64,000 bases of DNA. Source: Crotophaga sulcirostris (Eukaryota; Chordata; Aves; Cuculiformes; Crotophagidae). The notes under the pieces are model-generated. The model had not been told where the DNA came from. It made no database searches and saw only the letters and a list, made by a program, of their open reading frames with translations. Below are positions 25,686 through 37,100 of this stretch, one piece after another. The position numbers and the translations under genes are program-made. The stretch lies in the NCBI GenBank assembly GCA_013397455.1, contig VYZB01000030.1:715241-779240 (forward strand), given 5' to 3'. The number at the start of each line of letters is the position of its first letter. Position 1 is the stretch's first letter.

Positions 25686-28249
25686 TTGCTACTGCCAAAG
25701 CACGAGGTAGTTTTTGGTTTTCTTTTACTTTTTGTTTGCTGGGCCATGGTGAACATGTGACATTTTTGGTAGACTTGGAAGTTCTGCAGACCAGCTTCTC
25801 TCGACTTGTAACTTTCAGGCCTTGTGATCTGCATGTGGTCCTGCTGGCCTCTTGGTAGCAAGAGAGGGCAGCCCTTTGTAGAAAGACAGGCTGTAATTTT
25901 GTCCTGGTTTGAACATGTGGGATTCTAAGTATTTCCTATTAGATATATTATACAAGTAGTATAAACAAACTGTTTTGTTTAGTGTAAGCTCTTTATCCTG
26001 ATAGGATTGGAGACATCTTATAAAGCAATGACTACAAATTTAAAACTAATATTTGTCATTATTTAAATAAACATAAATCAGGATGATATACAAAGAACTG
26101 AGAAGTTCCCAGCCCAGGGACCTGAAAGACTTAGATGCAGGCTGCATACTTTTTGTCCATTTAAGGCATTGCACACCTAAATTCATACCTTTTAAAACTT
26201 GTGTCAATGATAGAATGGATTTATATTGCAGTGGCTACTGATTTTTAAGTTACAGAATACAGATAGAAGGTATGCAGGATGAGTAGATGTTAAGGATGGC
26301 AGATATTTTACAGGTCTTCTGGTGCAGCATCTTTGCCACCCTCGTCAGTTTGATGCAGAGAACTTGAAATCAAAGCCTTTAAGCTGGGAAAGGGTAAAGT
26401 TCTGGATAGTATGCTGTAAAAAGTCTTGTAGAGCGTAAGCATAGATGAGTAACTCCAAAAACATAACTCTAGTGAGAAGTTTCCATGCCAGGCTATGAAA
26501 TTTCATTGCTGTATTAATTAGAAAGGAAAAGAATGAAGCCCTTATTTTTTATGAAATTTTCCAACTCAGTTGAGGCTCTATCACATTAGATACAACAGCA
26601 AAATGATCAGGCGCTTGTCTGGATGCCAGCAGCCTTGTACTTCCAAACTTAATTGCATTTCATTGAATCAGTGTTAGCTTTCTGAAAAATAAAGCATAGG
26701 AGTTGGAAAAAGCAGATACTGATGAACATGGGGAGGGATTGGGAGGAGAATAGTGTTCTTGGTAATGACGTGACCTCTGGCTCTCTATTTCTGTTTACCA
26801 AGTAGCTATTATTTTTCATATGTAAAATGTAAAATTTTACCTTTGAGGAACTTCAGTGTCAAGGGTGGAGGAGTTCATAGGGCTTTCAAGGCCTGAGTTC
26901 AGCTCATAATCCAAGAGTGAATTCAATATCATCATAGAATAAGGGTGTATGAGCTTTTCATTCATCAGGCTTTTCAAAAAATTACAAATTTTCAGATTTG
27001 TGCGGTACTGCAGGGGAAGCCCTTGCCTTTATGTGGTGGTAAAATTTAAAACTCATATGGGTATGGCTCTGATCAACATCCATTTCAATGTTCCCATAAA
27101 AAGCTTATGACTTGGCAGGGTTTCAAGGACTGAAAAAAAATAATGCTCTGTGTATACAACATCTTTTATTAATGTTGAAGAAGTAATGTTGCTGTATTTC
27201 AGTGTCTGCCACTGCATAGAATAAATTCAGCTTGGCTTTTGTAGACTTTGGCTTTTCTCGTGAATAAAACAAGGTGTGACTTCACATCTGCTTTTTCCTA
27301 GTAGCCTTGTATTCATCAGAAGTATACATATTTTCAAGGTTTGGCTAGGTTTCCTCCTTTTCCTTCCTTAATTCTTCTGTGTTGCAGCATAAATTCATGA
27401 TTCTTGACCTTCAGCTAGTATTGTAAAGTGTATTTGTGTAAACCTTGATGTTAAGCATCACATCCCACTTACTTGCTGTGATGACTTTTTGCCTCCCTTT
27501 AAGCTATATGTAAAGGTGAATTTGAAATTAGGCAGCTGAGAAAGAAGTATTCTGTTAAAACTTGGCAAATGTGGTTGACCTAATAAAAGCGATTTTAAAA
27601 AAAAAAATATTTTTGAGGGAAATCAGTGTTGTAAAACAGAAACCGTAAAATGGAATTGCCAAAGATAACTTCTGTGACTATAACACCAGGGGAGGCAGAT
27701 AAGACAATTCAAGCACAAAATCACAATTTACAGCCACGTACTGGTGCTACTTGGGTAAGATTACCTGTGTGTTGGGCTTGGCTGGCGATCAAGGAATGGC
27801 TTAGCGAGACTGCTGAAGTGGGATCGCTTGCAGTGTGCAAGACGTTGTGTCACACACTGAAACAGGAGCCTGAAGTCAAATACTGAACACTGGCCTCTTT
27901 TAGCAAGCGTCGTGCAGCCTGGCTGTAGGATGCAGTCTGGGTTCTTTGGAACAGGAGAAGTAGTGTGGGTATGTGACTTCTTAGAAGTACGTTTTGCTCT
28001 CTGAGCTATCATACTGTTAAAGTTTAAGCGAGATTGCTATATCGCTGTCTTATGCTTCTGATTTGTGGGTACTATTGCTTAATTAATATTTATGAAGCAC
28101 TTAGAGCCCTTTAAAAGTGCAGTAGGATTATAAAATATTATTCCATTTGCATGTGCATGCACTTAAACGTGGTGATTTACAGCTCTTGCCGTGCAGACGC
28201 TTGGCTGAGTCACGCAGGTTCGCCCTGACTCTGTTCTCTACTTGTTTGC
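25686..28249. other. Unique non-coding sequence around the direct repeat pair
   Basis: Apart from copy B at 27195-27390, no gene or element recognised. An A-rich run occurs near 27597-27607. Confidence 0.55.
27195..27390 (+). repeat. Diverged direct repeat, copy B (partner at 25493-25685)
   Basis: Second copy of the segment described at 25493-25685. The exact 29-bp core starts at 27271 and the shared 'ccttccttaattct' block at 27362. No clear similarity is visible in the 1.5 kb between the copies, so if this was a tandem duplication, most of the unit has diverged or the unit is just this segment. No open frame is conserved between the two copies. Confidence 0.8.
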
Positions 28250-28354
28250 TCACTCCTCCCGTTTGACCCAAACTCTCAGTTCTTTCCTTGTCCTCTTTCC
28301 TCCTGCGGGTTCATCGCTTTGTCCCTTGTGGATCAAGCAGTTCTGTTCCTCCTC

Positions 28355-28500
28355 CTCCTGCAAGCGTTCAAAGTCAGGGTGGATGGGGTTTTGAGCAACT
28401 TGATCTAGTGATAGAACATGGTGATAGATCAATCCCCCATGGTAGGGGGATTGGAACAGATGATTTTTAAAAGTTGTTCCAACCCAAACCACTCTGTAAT
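28355..28500 (+). mobile_element. CR1 3'-end fragment
   Basis: About 145 bp match the extreme 3' end of CR1 in sense orientation: 'gttcaaagtcagggtggatg' (an eroded form of the gttcaaggccaggctggatg block), 'ttttgagcaacttgatctag', and the hairpin arms AATCCCCC (28431-28438) and GGGGGATT (28445-28452). It ends with 'gttccaacccaaaccactct', the CR1 terminus before its octamer tail. It is more diverged than the copy at 50.4 kb. The fragment lies antisense inside the long minus-strand frame 28250-29125 and supplies about 45 of that frame's codons. Confidence 0.88.
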
Positions 28501-28561
28501 CTCCACCACATAATGTAATCTCCTCTGTAGCAGCTCCTTTGAAACTAATAGGTATTCTTAC

Positions 28562-28696
28562 CTCTCCTTGACCTGTTCCAAGTACATCTGTGGGCATCTT
28601 GAACATCTTCCCCACGTCTATGAGGTTGGACATTGGTTCCTGGCAGCAAACAAAGTATTCCTTCCTCCAACTCCTTGCTTGGCTCTCCCATGGGCA
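28562..28696 (-). other. Candidate 135-nt exon inside the long minus-strand frame
   Basis: Read on the minus strand, a T-run acceptor (tttttttgcag) is followed by 135 nt and a near-consensus donor (GGAGAG then gtaagaata). In the long frame the interval is exactly 45 codons with phase 0 at both ends, reading CPWESQARSWRK through TGQGE. A second frame (beginning PMGEPSKELEEGILC) is also open across the whole interval, so openness alone does not fix the coding frame. The length and splice signals are what a real cassette exon would show, but no homologue is recognised. Confidence 0.25.
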
Positions 28697-31546
28697 CTGC
28701 AAAAAAACTTTGACAGTTGCCTTTTTGGGAAACAGTTTGGTCTTTGATTCATTTCCCAGGGGAGGACTTGGGTGAGTCTTAGCAGCTCCTCTCCCCATGG
28801 TGGGCATGGAGATCTCTGGAGCTGGAGAAGAGTTTAAGGGCAGCAGACAGACTGGGGCTGAGGTTAGGGATGGGTGCAAGTGAAGGCTGCAAGCCAAAAG
28901 TGTTTTGGTGCTACTTGTAGCAGGGACAGAGTGAGAAGATGCTTTTCTAGGAGAAACTGGGGGATCATCTAGAGCTGATGTGGCTATTGTGGTCAGATGT
29001 GGTGCTCCCTCTGCAGAAGTCATCCTGTAATGGCAACTGCTGCCTCTGTGAGGCACTCGCATTGCCTGTGTCTGACCTATACATGTTTTGAAATTTTTTG
29101 TATTCATCAATACTAGACCAACCATGTGAGCACAATTTGATTAGTTATTTGAAGAAATTTCCACTTCCCAGATCAGAGCAGGCTGGACTTTGGGAGGCTT
29201 AATATCTTATCTGCAGCTGAAAATAGAAGTTTAACACTGGATTGTCTAACAAGAGAAGCTAGAATGTCAACTGCTTCACCAAATGCTGAAATCCTTTTGT
29301 ATTCAAACGGAAGCTCCCTGGGACCATGTTACGTGCGATGCTGGCACCAGTGCTTACGGCCGGCAACCTCTGAAAAAAGAAAAGCTCATGTAACTTGGTC
29401 TGCTTCCCCTTGCTGAGCCAAAACTTTAATTCAAGCGTGGATAAAGCAAGGAATTTGATCAGGCTCCTAATGTCGGTCACACTTTGAACGAAGTGAAATG
29501 GAGTAGAGCCGAGTTACAGAACACAAGGTTTTTCTTGTGAAATTTGAAGTGTTTGGCGTGTCCTTGAAAATATGCATGAATAGCCCCCGTTGGGGTGCTG
29601 GGTACTGTGGTTCACCTCCTTGTTATTACCCTTGTGCAGTGAGCTTGTTGCATGGAAGATGCAGCAGAACTCCTTTTTTTCGTGTGTGATCCTGTCAGTC
29701 AGTTCCCTCAGCATCTCTTAATCTTGGATGTTTATGGCTTCAGGTAAGGTATGTGTTGAGTTGCACTTAATCTGAAATTAGGTCTATATGCAATCTTGCA
29801 AAGGAGGAAAAATTTTGCTGTGCTGGAACCCTTCTTGGTAGGGTTGTGTGGGTTCTCTTAAAATAAAAATGAGGGGAAGGGAAAGGAGAATAGATGGTTA
29901 AGTGGTTTCAGTCACTATTAATATTTGCCTACTGCAGCAATAACTCGTATTTCATGTCTTTTCCCAAGGGTGGGAGAGGAAGGAAAGGAAGGAGGAAGTT
30001 GGTTGTACAATTTTAGTTAAACTAGGTTAGCGCTCGTTAAATGGGTGCATGTTACAAAGCTAAGGGTGGGGTTTTTTATGCTTAATTATATCCAGCATGC
30101 CTAGGAGTCTTGGAGTTACAGTCTCCTGGAAGATCTAGACTTGAATTGCTGTCATCTTCATGGGGTGAGATTGAACTGAATGTGCAGCAGGAACTGGAGA
30201 GCTGATGTTTTTACTAATTTTAAGTATTTCTCAGCTCCTGGCAATGCTACAAGATGTCACAAACGTTATCAGCAGATAAAATTTTGTTCTGGATGCCATT
30301 AGCACTTGTTGCTGTGCTCCTTCTTTTCAGCCACTTGTTATCACCTTTTTTCTTTATTATTTCTTTTTTTCCTAGAAGTTTGTTTAGTGAGGAATGACGT
30401 ACCGACCTCAGGTAATCTTAAACTCAGTGCTGACCCTGCTGTGAGTGGAGTTTTAGGTGGGGAGATGATATCTATGAGGAGGTCATTCGATGATGATATG
30501 TTCTGTGCCCCCAGCCCATGGGTTGTGTGTCTGCATTCACCTTAGCTGCCTGGAGCCCAACCTTTGCTGTTTATACCCATTCCAGAAGTTAATCTTTCTG
30601 AAAGGCACTGAGCTACTTGGCACGGTGTGGTTGCCTCAGCTACTAGAGTGTAAACCAATAAAGCTGGGGGAAATAAAAGGGTAGACATTTGTTGCTCTTT
30701 ATTTGCGTGGGGAATTACAAGAACCTGGGATACCTTTAGTGACTTGGAACAATTTTTATTTGAATACCGGCTTGGTCATGACCTCCATGCATTTACATAA
30801 TGAAACGAAGTATTCAAACTATTGCAATGCAACAGGAAAAAATCTGTTAAGATTGCAGTCAGTCCCTTTATTTAGATCAGCTGACTTTGATCTGACCAAC
30901 AAACCAATTTTTCTTAATTTTATTTTTTGTTAATTAAACATCATATACTTAAAGGAATAACTTACTGGCATTTAATCAAAGCATCTTTGAAGCCTGCCTA
31001 TTGCTCTGTGTATTGCACAGATTGAAGAGATTTACCAGGGCGCAGGTTGATATTTTAAATTAAATACATAAAAGCAGAGGAAAAGGGAATTAATATAAAA
31101 ATTATAAGAGTTCACTTGTTGGTATTCCTGTGACCTCACGGCATCTACAGTTTCTTCTAAACATATGTTCATATTGCACCAAGGGATGTTGGAAGTGCCA
31201 TTTGCGGGGACTCTGAAGTGACATTTATCTATGTGGCCTTCTAAGACAAAGCTGACTTATGCTGTAACCTGTCCCTCCCCAGTGAAATCACAGCTGTGTT
31301 TGGCCTTTAGCTGGTGTATTTATAGACCTGAATTGGTCTTTTGTGGAGGGGGAGGAGTCATCTAGCAATTGCAGGATCCCCCTCCCTTATGGAAGTGCCA
31401 CTGTGCTCTGCAGAAACAACTTCTGCCTCTTGCTGTCTCTCCCAGCTTCTTACCGAGCACTGGGGAAAAAGGGTGAACAACGTGTTTGGCTGGAAAGTGT
31501 GTTGGGAGGTTGCTGGTGTCATTCCCTTTTCCATTTCACTTTGCAG

Positions 31547-31593
31547 TCTTTGGCCTAGTTAAGCAACTTCAAAATTCAGGTCCTATAGAGCAG
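31547..31593 (+). other. Candidate exon (47 nt)
   Basis: The acceptor has a long pyrimidine tract (ttcccttttccatttcac then tttgcag) and the donor is consensus-like (GAGCAG then gtaagga). Two of three frames hit a stop. The third, starting two bases in, is open and reads FGLVKQLQNSGPIEQ, which implies phase 1 entry and phase 0 exit. No family recognised. Confidence 0.27.
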
Positions 31594-34088
31594 GTAAGGA
31601 AGATGTATGCAAATATGGCCCCTTGTGCTTTGTTGCCTTTTAATGTGATAATCGATACCAGGTGAGAAGTCCTCTTGCACATTGATAGAGATGGTATGGT
31701 TTTTCAGCACAAATCGTGTTGCAAAATGATGTTTGAATCTTACAGATAATGCTGGGAAAGTTGATGTTCTTTCCTGACAGCTGTTAACCTTTATGCTTGG
31801 CTTCTGTGCTGCTATGACCTAAAGTATATGGTCTGTATGTTACGAAAAATCTACAGCAAATAAACTTGTCCAGGCAAGAACAGGGCCTTGAAGCGTGATC
31901 GTTACCTAGAGCCCTAGGTCTGAAAGAAATATTAGTGTTGGAGATGGTAGTAAGGAGTAATCTTCCAGGTCTGTCTCTATATTTAGTCCTTTTAAGGTTT
32001 TAGCTATGTTCTTGGACTATAATTTTTTTAATTGCAAGGGACATAAATCTTGTTGTTGCGTTACAAGGGAATGCACCCCCCCCCAACCACTTCTTTCAAC
32101 TCATAGTACATTCCTTCTATTAAAAAAGAAAAAGTGCCTGACGGTGATGCTGAAAAGCGTACGCCTTTTGAAGCTGTGTGGAGATGAATATGCAGCCTGT
32201 GAGCCAGGAGCAAGCTACAGCATGGCTTATGTGAGAGCTCTGTGTGGGAGGAATTTAGTTCACTCATGTTTTATATAATATAGAAGAGAAGACCCCTCTT
32301 TCCTTGACTTATGGGAATAGCCCCAGTAAAGTCAGAGCTGCTATTCACATGGAGGAGGATTTGCAGTTTGCAGTTTAATTTAGATGCATTTATTTGTGTA
32401 AGACTGGCTTGGTGATAAAGATAATGCACAATTTATTATGTCTGTTGAACTTTCAGATTTCCATCCAGTTTAGGAAGAATTCACTGGACTTTATCACTCT
32501 GGAAAATGAGGCTGTCATTTCCTGAAGAGTAATAAAAGCATTGGTGAAGATCATAATGTCTTTTGAGACCCAGCAGTGTTTCTGTGTAGTGTTTGTGGGC
32601 TGCCTGGCACAGAGTGACCAAAAGGCCTGTTTGGATACCTTTAGTGTTACAATATATAACCAACCAAAGCATGGCTGGTTGAGCATTGCCAGCAGTTCTT
32701 GACTTTGTCCGTGACTTAGAATGTACAGGAGTATAAAAGCTCCATTATACAAATACAGGATGGTGGCAGAATCATAATGAACTTGCTGGGAGTTGCCTTT
32801 TCATGGAGGAATCGGGAGTTTCTGCTCCTGTAAAGACCTCCTGTCAGACCCAAGGATCCAACATCAGCCTTCGTATCTTTCCTTCACAGTACTTTTAGGA
32901 GGTCCTAAGTTGGAGGTGGGGAACCTCTTCATATGAAGCAAAAGTGAGTGGCAGTCACTCACTGAATGGAGTTGGGTCCTCAAACTGGGTAAAAGTTCCT
33001 AGTTGCAACTTAAGCTGCTGTAATCGTGTCCGTCTTGAGATGTACCAGTATTTATGTGCTGTGTTTGAATGTAATCTTTGAATTCTTTGAACATGTTGAG
33101 CACCTTTCTTAATCCTACTACAAGTGACCATTGTCTGAACAGTAGCAATCCGGACGCTGATCCCTTCCATTTAAACTGTGATGCATTTGGTGACATTTGC
33201 TTGAGAAAGTTTCCTCTTGTTGCTTGTTCCGCTCCTTGCCCCGTGAAGGCACGGGGTTATATTTAGTGTTCTTTCCTACTGCTGCTCCAGTTCAGAAAGG
33301 GCTGGAAAACTGTACATCAAAAATTGGTAAAGATTTTCTGGCTGCCTTAGGGTACTTTCCTTCCAGCTCTTGCCACTCCCTTATGTTGCCTTGTAACAGC
33401 AATGCTTCTCTGGGAACATGGTGTACCTGAGAGGAAGGACACGTTTACTGCGGTTGTTAATCATCGTGGATGCTGGAGTAAGTTCACATGGCCAACAACA
33501 ATGATGAAAGATGGTTTTTAACAGGAGAGAAGCTGACTGTGAGAGCTAGCTTGCTGGTGGGGCCCTTTCAGATAGGAAGAAACACAAGCTACTGGCTTTC
33601 CAGCTCTGTTTTTGGGTGGGGAATAAAGGACATAAAGGATCTCTCTGCAAAGTGGGCTAGATATTATTGCAGCAGGAAAGACTCTTCTGGTAGGTGCGCC
33701 AGCAGCGTTGTGTGATAGTGCCTCTATACACCTATTGTGTTTGTACTTCTCACGCTCCATCTACCCAGTACAAAACATCTGAGGAGAGAAAATAAGGTGG
33801 ACTTGTACTGTTTATCTTTACCGAAGGATAATTCTTGATGCCTTTCTCTTTCCACTGTTCTCCTCCACCCTGGTTCTGCTGGGCTGCTTCTTCCAGACAG
33901 ACAAGATGATGTAGTGTGGGAACAGCTTCTCACTGACAGTGTCCCCGAGCTGGTGATAAAGAGGAGTCCTGAGACATTCTTCTGCAGACCACAGTCCAGA
34001 TTGCTCTCACGCTCCCTTCTGTCTCCTGTTTATCATAACTGCTCCAAAAGCAGTGCAAGAAGGGGGTATGTTTGGATTGCCTTTTTTT

Positions 34089-34103
34089 AAAAAAAAAAAA
34101 AAA
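34089..34103 (+). repeat. T7-A15 tract
   Basis: Seven T (34082-34088) are followed by fifteen A. It is a simple homopolymer junction; no element identified on either side. Confidence 0.93.
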
Positions 34104-37100
34104 GCCATTGAAACATTTGATCAGTCCTAAGAGGTAAGAGTAACAAATGTGGTAAAATGTCATATTTTTAATCAAAGAAATTTGACACATCTGAGATACA
34201 AATTGTTGCATTGTAAACAAAGCGGCAGGCAGCTGAGGGATGTTTTATGGCAAGATAGCATTGCAAGAAAAACTCAGCATCATGCATTTAGGATGAGGGT
34301 ATCCTTGGCTTATATGGAGAAAATCTGCAAAACCACCACCCGCTCATCACCCCAAAGAAACCCCAAACCCAGTTCACCAGACAAAAAAACCTGCCATTAC
34401 CCTGAGTCTTTTAGAAGAGCATAGCTCAGAGCCGTGTCTCAGTATGCATTGCATTGCGTGGCTCAGATGCTCTGTGGTCAGTGGTAGACTTTCCATTGCA
34501 TGTGAAGTGGCCTTGGGCAGATGAAGCCAGAGTTACTTGACTGAGGGGACTCTTCCCTTCTGATAACTTGAAAATGACTTCTGTTTTCATCATTTATGTG
34601 CAGCAGGACCATTCAGTAAAGACACACATGCTTACAATAAAAAGAAGAATGAATCTGCATTCTTTTCTGTTGCTTTTATGTGGGCCATTTGGCTCATGAC
34701 TCAGGCTCTTGTAGAGGCTTCCGAGCCAAAAATGCAGCTGCATTTTTCTGTGTCACATGCTACTTTGCCAGGTCCAGTAATAGCAACTATTGGACAAGGG
34801 AGAAGAGAATAATACAACCTGCTTTACCACAAGTGTGTGTGGAATCAGACTCGTGGGAAGTTCAAGATGACTTTCATATTGAGTAAACATTTTTATGAAC
34901 TTCCTCCATCTCCTTATCCCTATGCATATGCTGCTTGTTAACACCCTGGATGCTTGTGGAAGTAGTACTACTAATAAAGGATGTCTCTACAGTTTTCTGA
35001 TGGAAGACCTATTACCAGTGACTGAATTGAGATGTTCCTGGAAGAGTAAGGTCCAGGAGTAGGGGAGAGTTTGAATTACAGTTGGAAAACATTGAAAAAT
35101 GCGTTGTTTTGGCAAATGCATTCATCTGAGGAAAGAAATGCAAAGCCAGAGACTGCTGGATCCTCAAAGTGATCCTCAGTCCCTGTGTAATGCAGATATT
35201 TTCTACAACAGTTCACCGATGTTGTTTGCACATCATCAGTTTTCGAAATGGTACTTTTGTCTTTTTAATCTTTCTAGGTTTTTAGTTTTACGCTTTGCCG
35301 TGAGAAGGTTTGTCCTGTTGAAAAGACAATATAGAGAAGAAATGGAGCAATCTTTTGAACAGTATTTGTAAGTGATGAGTTGGTAGTTTGGCCTGTCTTT
35401 AAAACCTTCTGGAGAAGCTCTGTGATGGGAATCAGCTGCATCTGATCAGAAGCCAGGCTCGTAGGCTTTGAGCATGTGTTTCTACCAATTAAGCATTTGT
35501 GTCGTATGTTGGATGCCTCCCATAGTATATTGAGAATAAAAGATGCTTTCAGTGTTTCCTAAATTTGTAACAGCACTTGATGTCTAGCCCATTTTTCCCC
35601 TTCTATATATTTGCTTTCTTAATGCACTGATTTTAAAGCGCTCTTTAGTGCATTTGTGTACAAGCTTGTGAAACTTGTCTTTAATCCATTACTGAAGTGT
35701 AGAAAATACAGATTATGATGTGAACGCGTTAGTAATTTCTCATAGTATATGCTATCAGTGAACAACAACAACTGTCTTGGAGAACATTGTTTTAGAGATT
35801 GCTTTTTTTTTAATTAGGAAAAATGTCAGCTTGCCAGCATTTCAGTGCTACTTCATTTTTCCCACTTCAGGTTGTAATCTTTCTTCATGGGGAGATAAGT
35901 ATTGTTTGTGTTTTATTTTTCTTTGTGCAAGACAGTGGAATATAAGGCTTGGCCTGCATGCCCAGCTGTTGGAGGTGTTGGCCAGAGAAGGTCCCCAGCA
36001 CCACAGGGACAGGGAAGGAGCTCATCTGGACCACCAGCCAAACTGTGCTGTATGTTCTTGGACTGTTACTCTAGAAGCAAGCCTTGCTGGAAAGAAGAAA
36101 CCACATGTGCTTGTAATGGGATTTTGGGGGATAGAAAGACCATAAGAATCTTATTTTTTGTAAATATTTCATTGCACTGCAATATTTCCAGCCCATGTGC
36201 TTCGGGACTTGAATAGTGTAGGTGAATTTACAAGCTGTTGACATCCAAATGTGACCCTGCCTCAGCTACTCCAAGTCTACGTTGTAAGTTTCCTCTTGAG
36301 TTCTAACCTGTAGCTGTTGTGTGGATGAGTGTGTCTTTCACTGTGACAGGTATCTGTTCTGTGATGATACATAAAAAGCTATATAACAAGATATACCTCT
36401 GTTTTTCCTACATTTATCTCACTCAGGATGCTGTGGCTGCATTTTTAAGTCACTGATTGTTTGTGTGGAGAAACAGCAAAATAAAACCTCAAACCCCAAG
36501 TTATTTCCCCAGTTCTTTCCAGTAGGTTTGATATCTGCAAAAATAATAGCCTCCAAGACAGGAATTTTTCCTTGATGATAGCAAATATCCTTTTACATTA
36601 CACACTTTGTTTATTGTTATTTTAATAACTTGCAAGTTGGACTTACGAAACATATCTGATCCTTTGTCATTGTGAACTGCAATCGTTCTGATTTCTTACT
36701 TTCCTAAACATTTTACTTAAACCTTTGCTGGCTTTTCTATCAAAATTTAACTTTAAATTTCCTTTGGAAGCACTGAGGTGTAGTTGGATCTGCTCTAAGG
36801 CAATGTAAACATACCTGTGTGTGCACCCTCCACTTCTATGTTTCCCATAGCTGTGGAAGGAGCAGACTGTAATGCTCCTTGTCTTTTCCTTCTCTTTTTC
36901 TTGTGCCCTGCTTCTGCACACTGTGCCCTTCTAATGCAGCAGACAGATAGGCTGTGTATCTAACACTAGGCAGATGAGTATTGCTCCTGACCTCGGTGAC
37001 CTACTTAGTGTTAAACCACTGCACACTTTGCTGAGCAATGTTGATTGCACGCAGGGATTGAGGTCTTGGCTTTCCTGGAGACTCTAGTGCTTACTTCCTA

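Larger units (their letters stand above)
28250..29125 (-). other. Longest open reading frame in the window (291 codons), coding status doubtful
   Basis: An uninterrupted minus-strand frame runs from ATG at 29125 to a stop at 28250; the closest upstream in-frame stop (TAA) is 18 bases before the ATG. The predicted protein is Ser/Thr/Pro-rich at residues 36-125 (for example DDPPVSPRKASSHSVPATSS), then has a more globular-looking block with several Cys and aromatic residues (residues 144-188, including KEYFVCCQEPMSNLIDVG). Residues of about 209-256 come from the antisense CR1 fragment. The tail is charged (QEEEEQ, KRTRKELRVWVKREE). No signal peptide, transmembrane segment or known domain is seen. 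Because the CR1 part is a secondary addition, the frame as a whole is unlikely to be an ancient gene. I recognise no family. Confidence 0.25.

Noticed and set aside
26928..26942. 'atcatcatagaat', similar to the antisense CR1 terminal octamer repeat
   Set aside because: The expected antisense CR1 body (tggtttgggttggaaggg) does not follow.
29712..29743. Splice-like interval translating to LLILDVYGF, reminiscent of the myosin head LDIYGFE motif
   Set aside because: Only a handful of residues match, the acceptor is weak, and no neighbouring myosin exon is visible.
36574..36659. C/D-box snoRNA-like pair (TGATGAT and CTGA about 75 nt apart)
   Set aside because: The bases outside the boxes do not pair to form the required terminal stem, and no guide region is evident.
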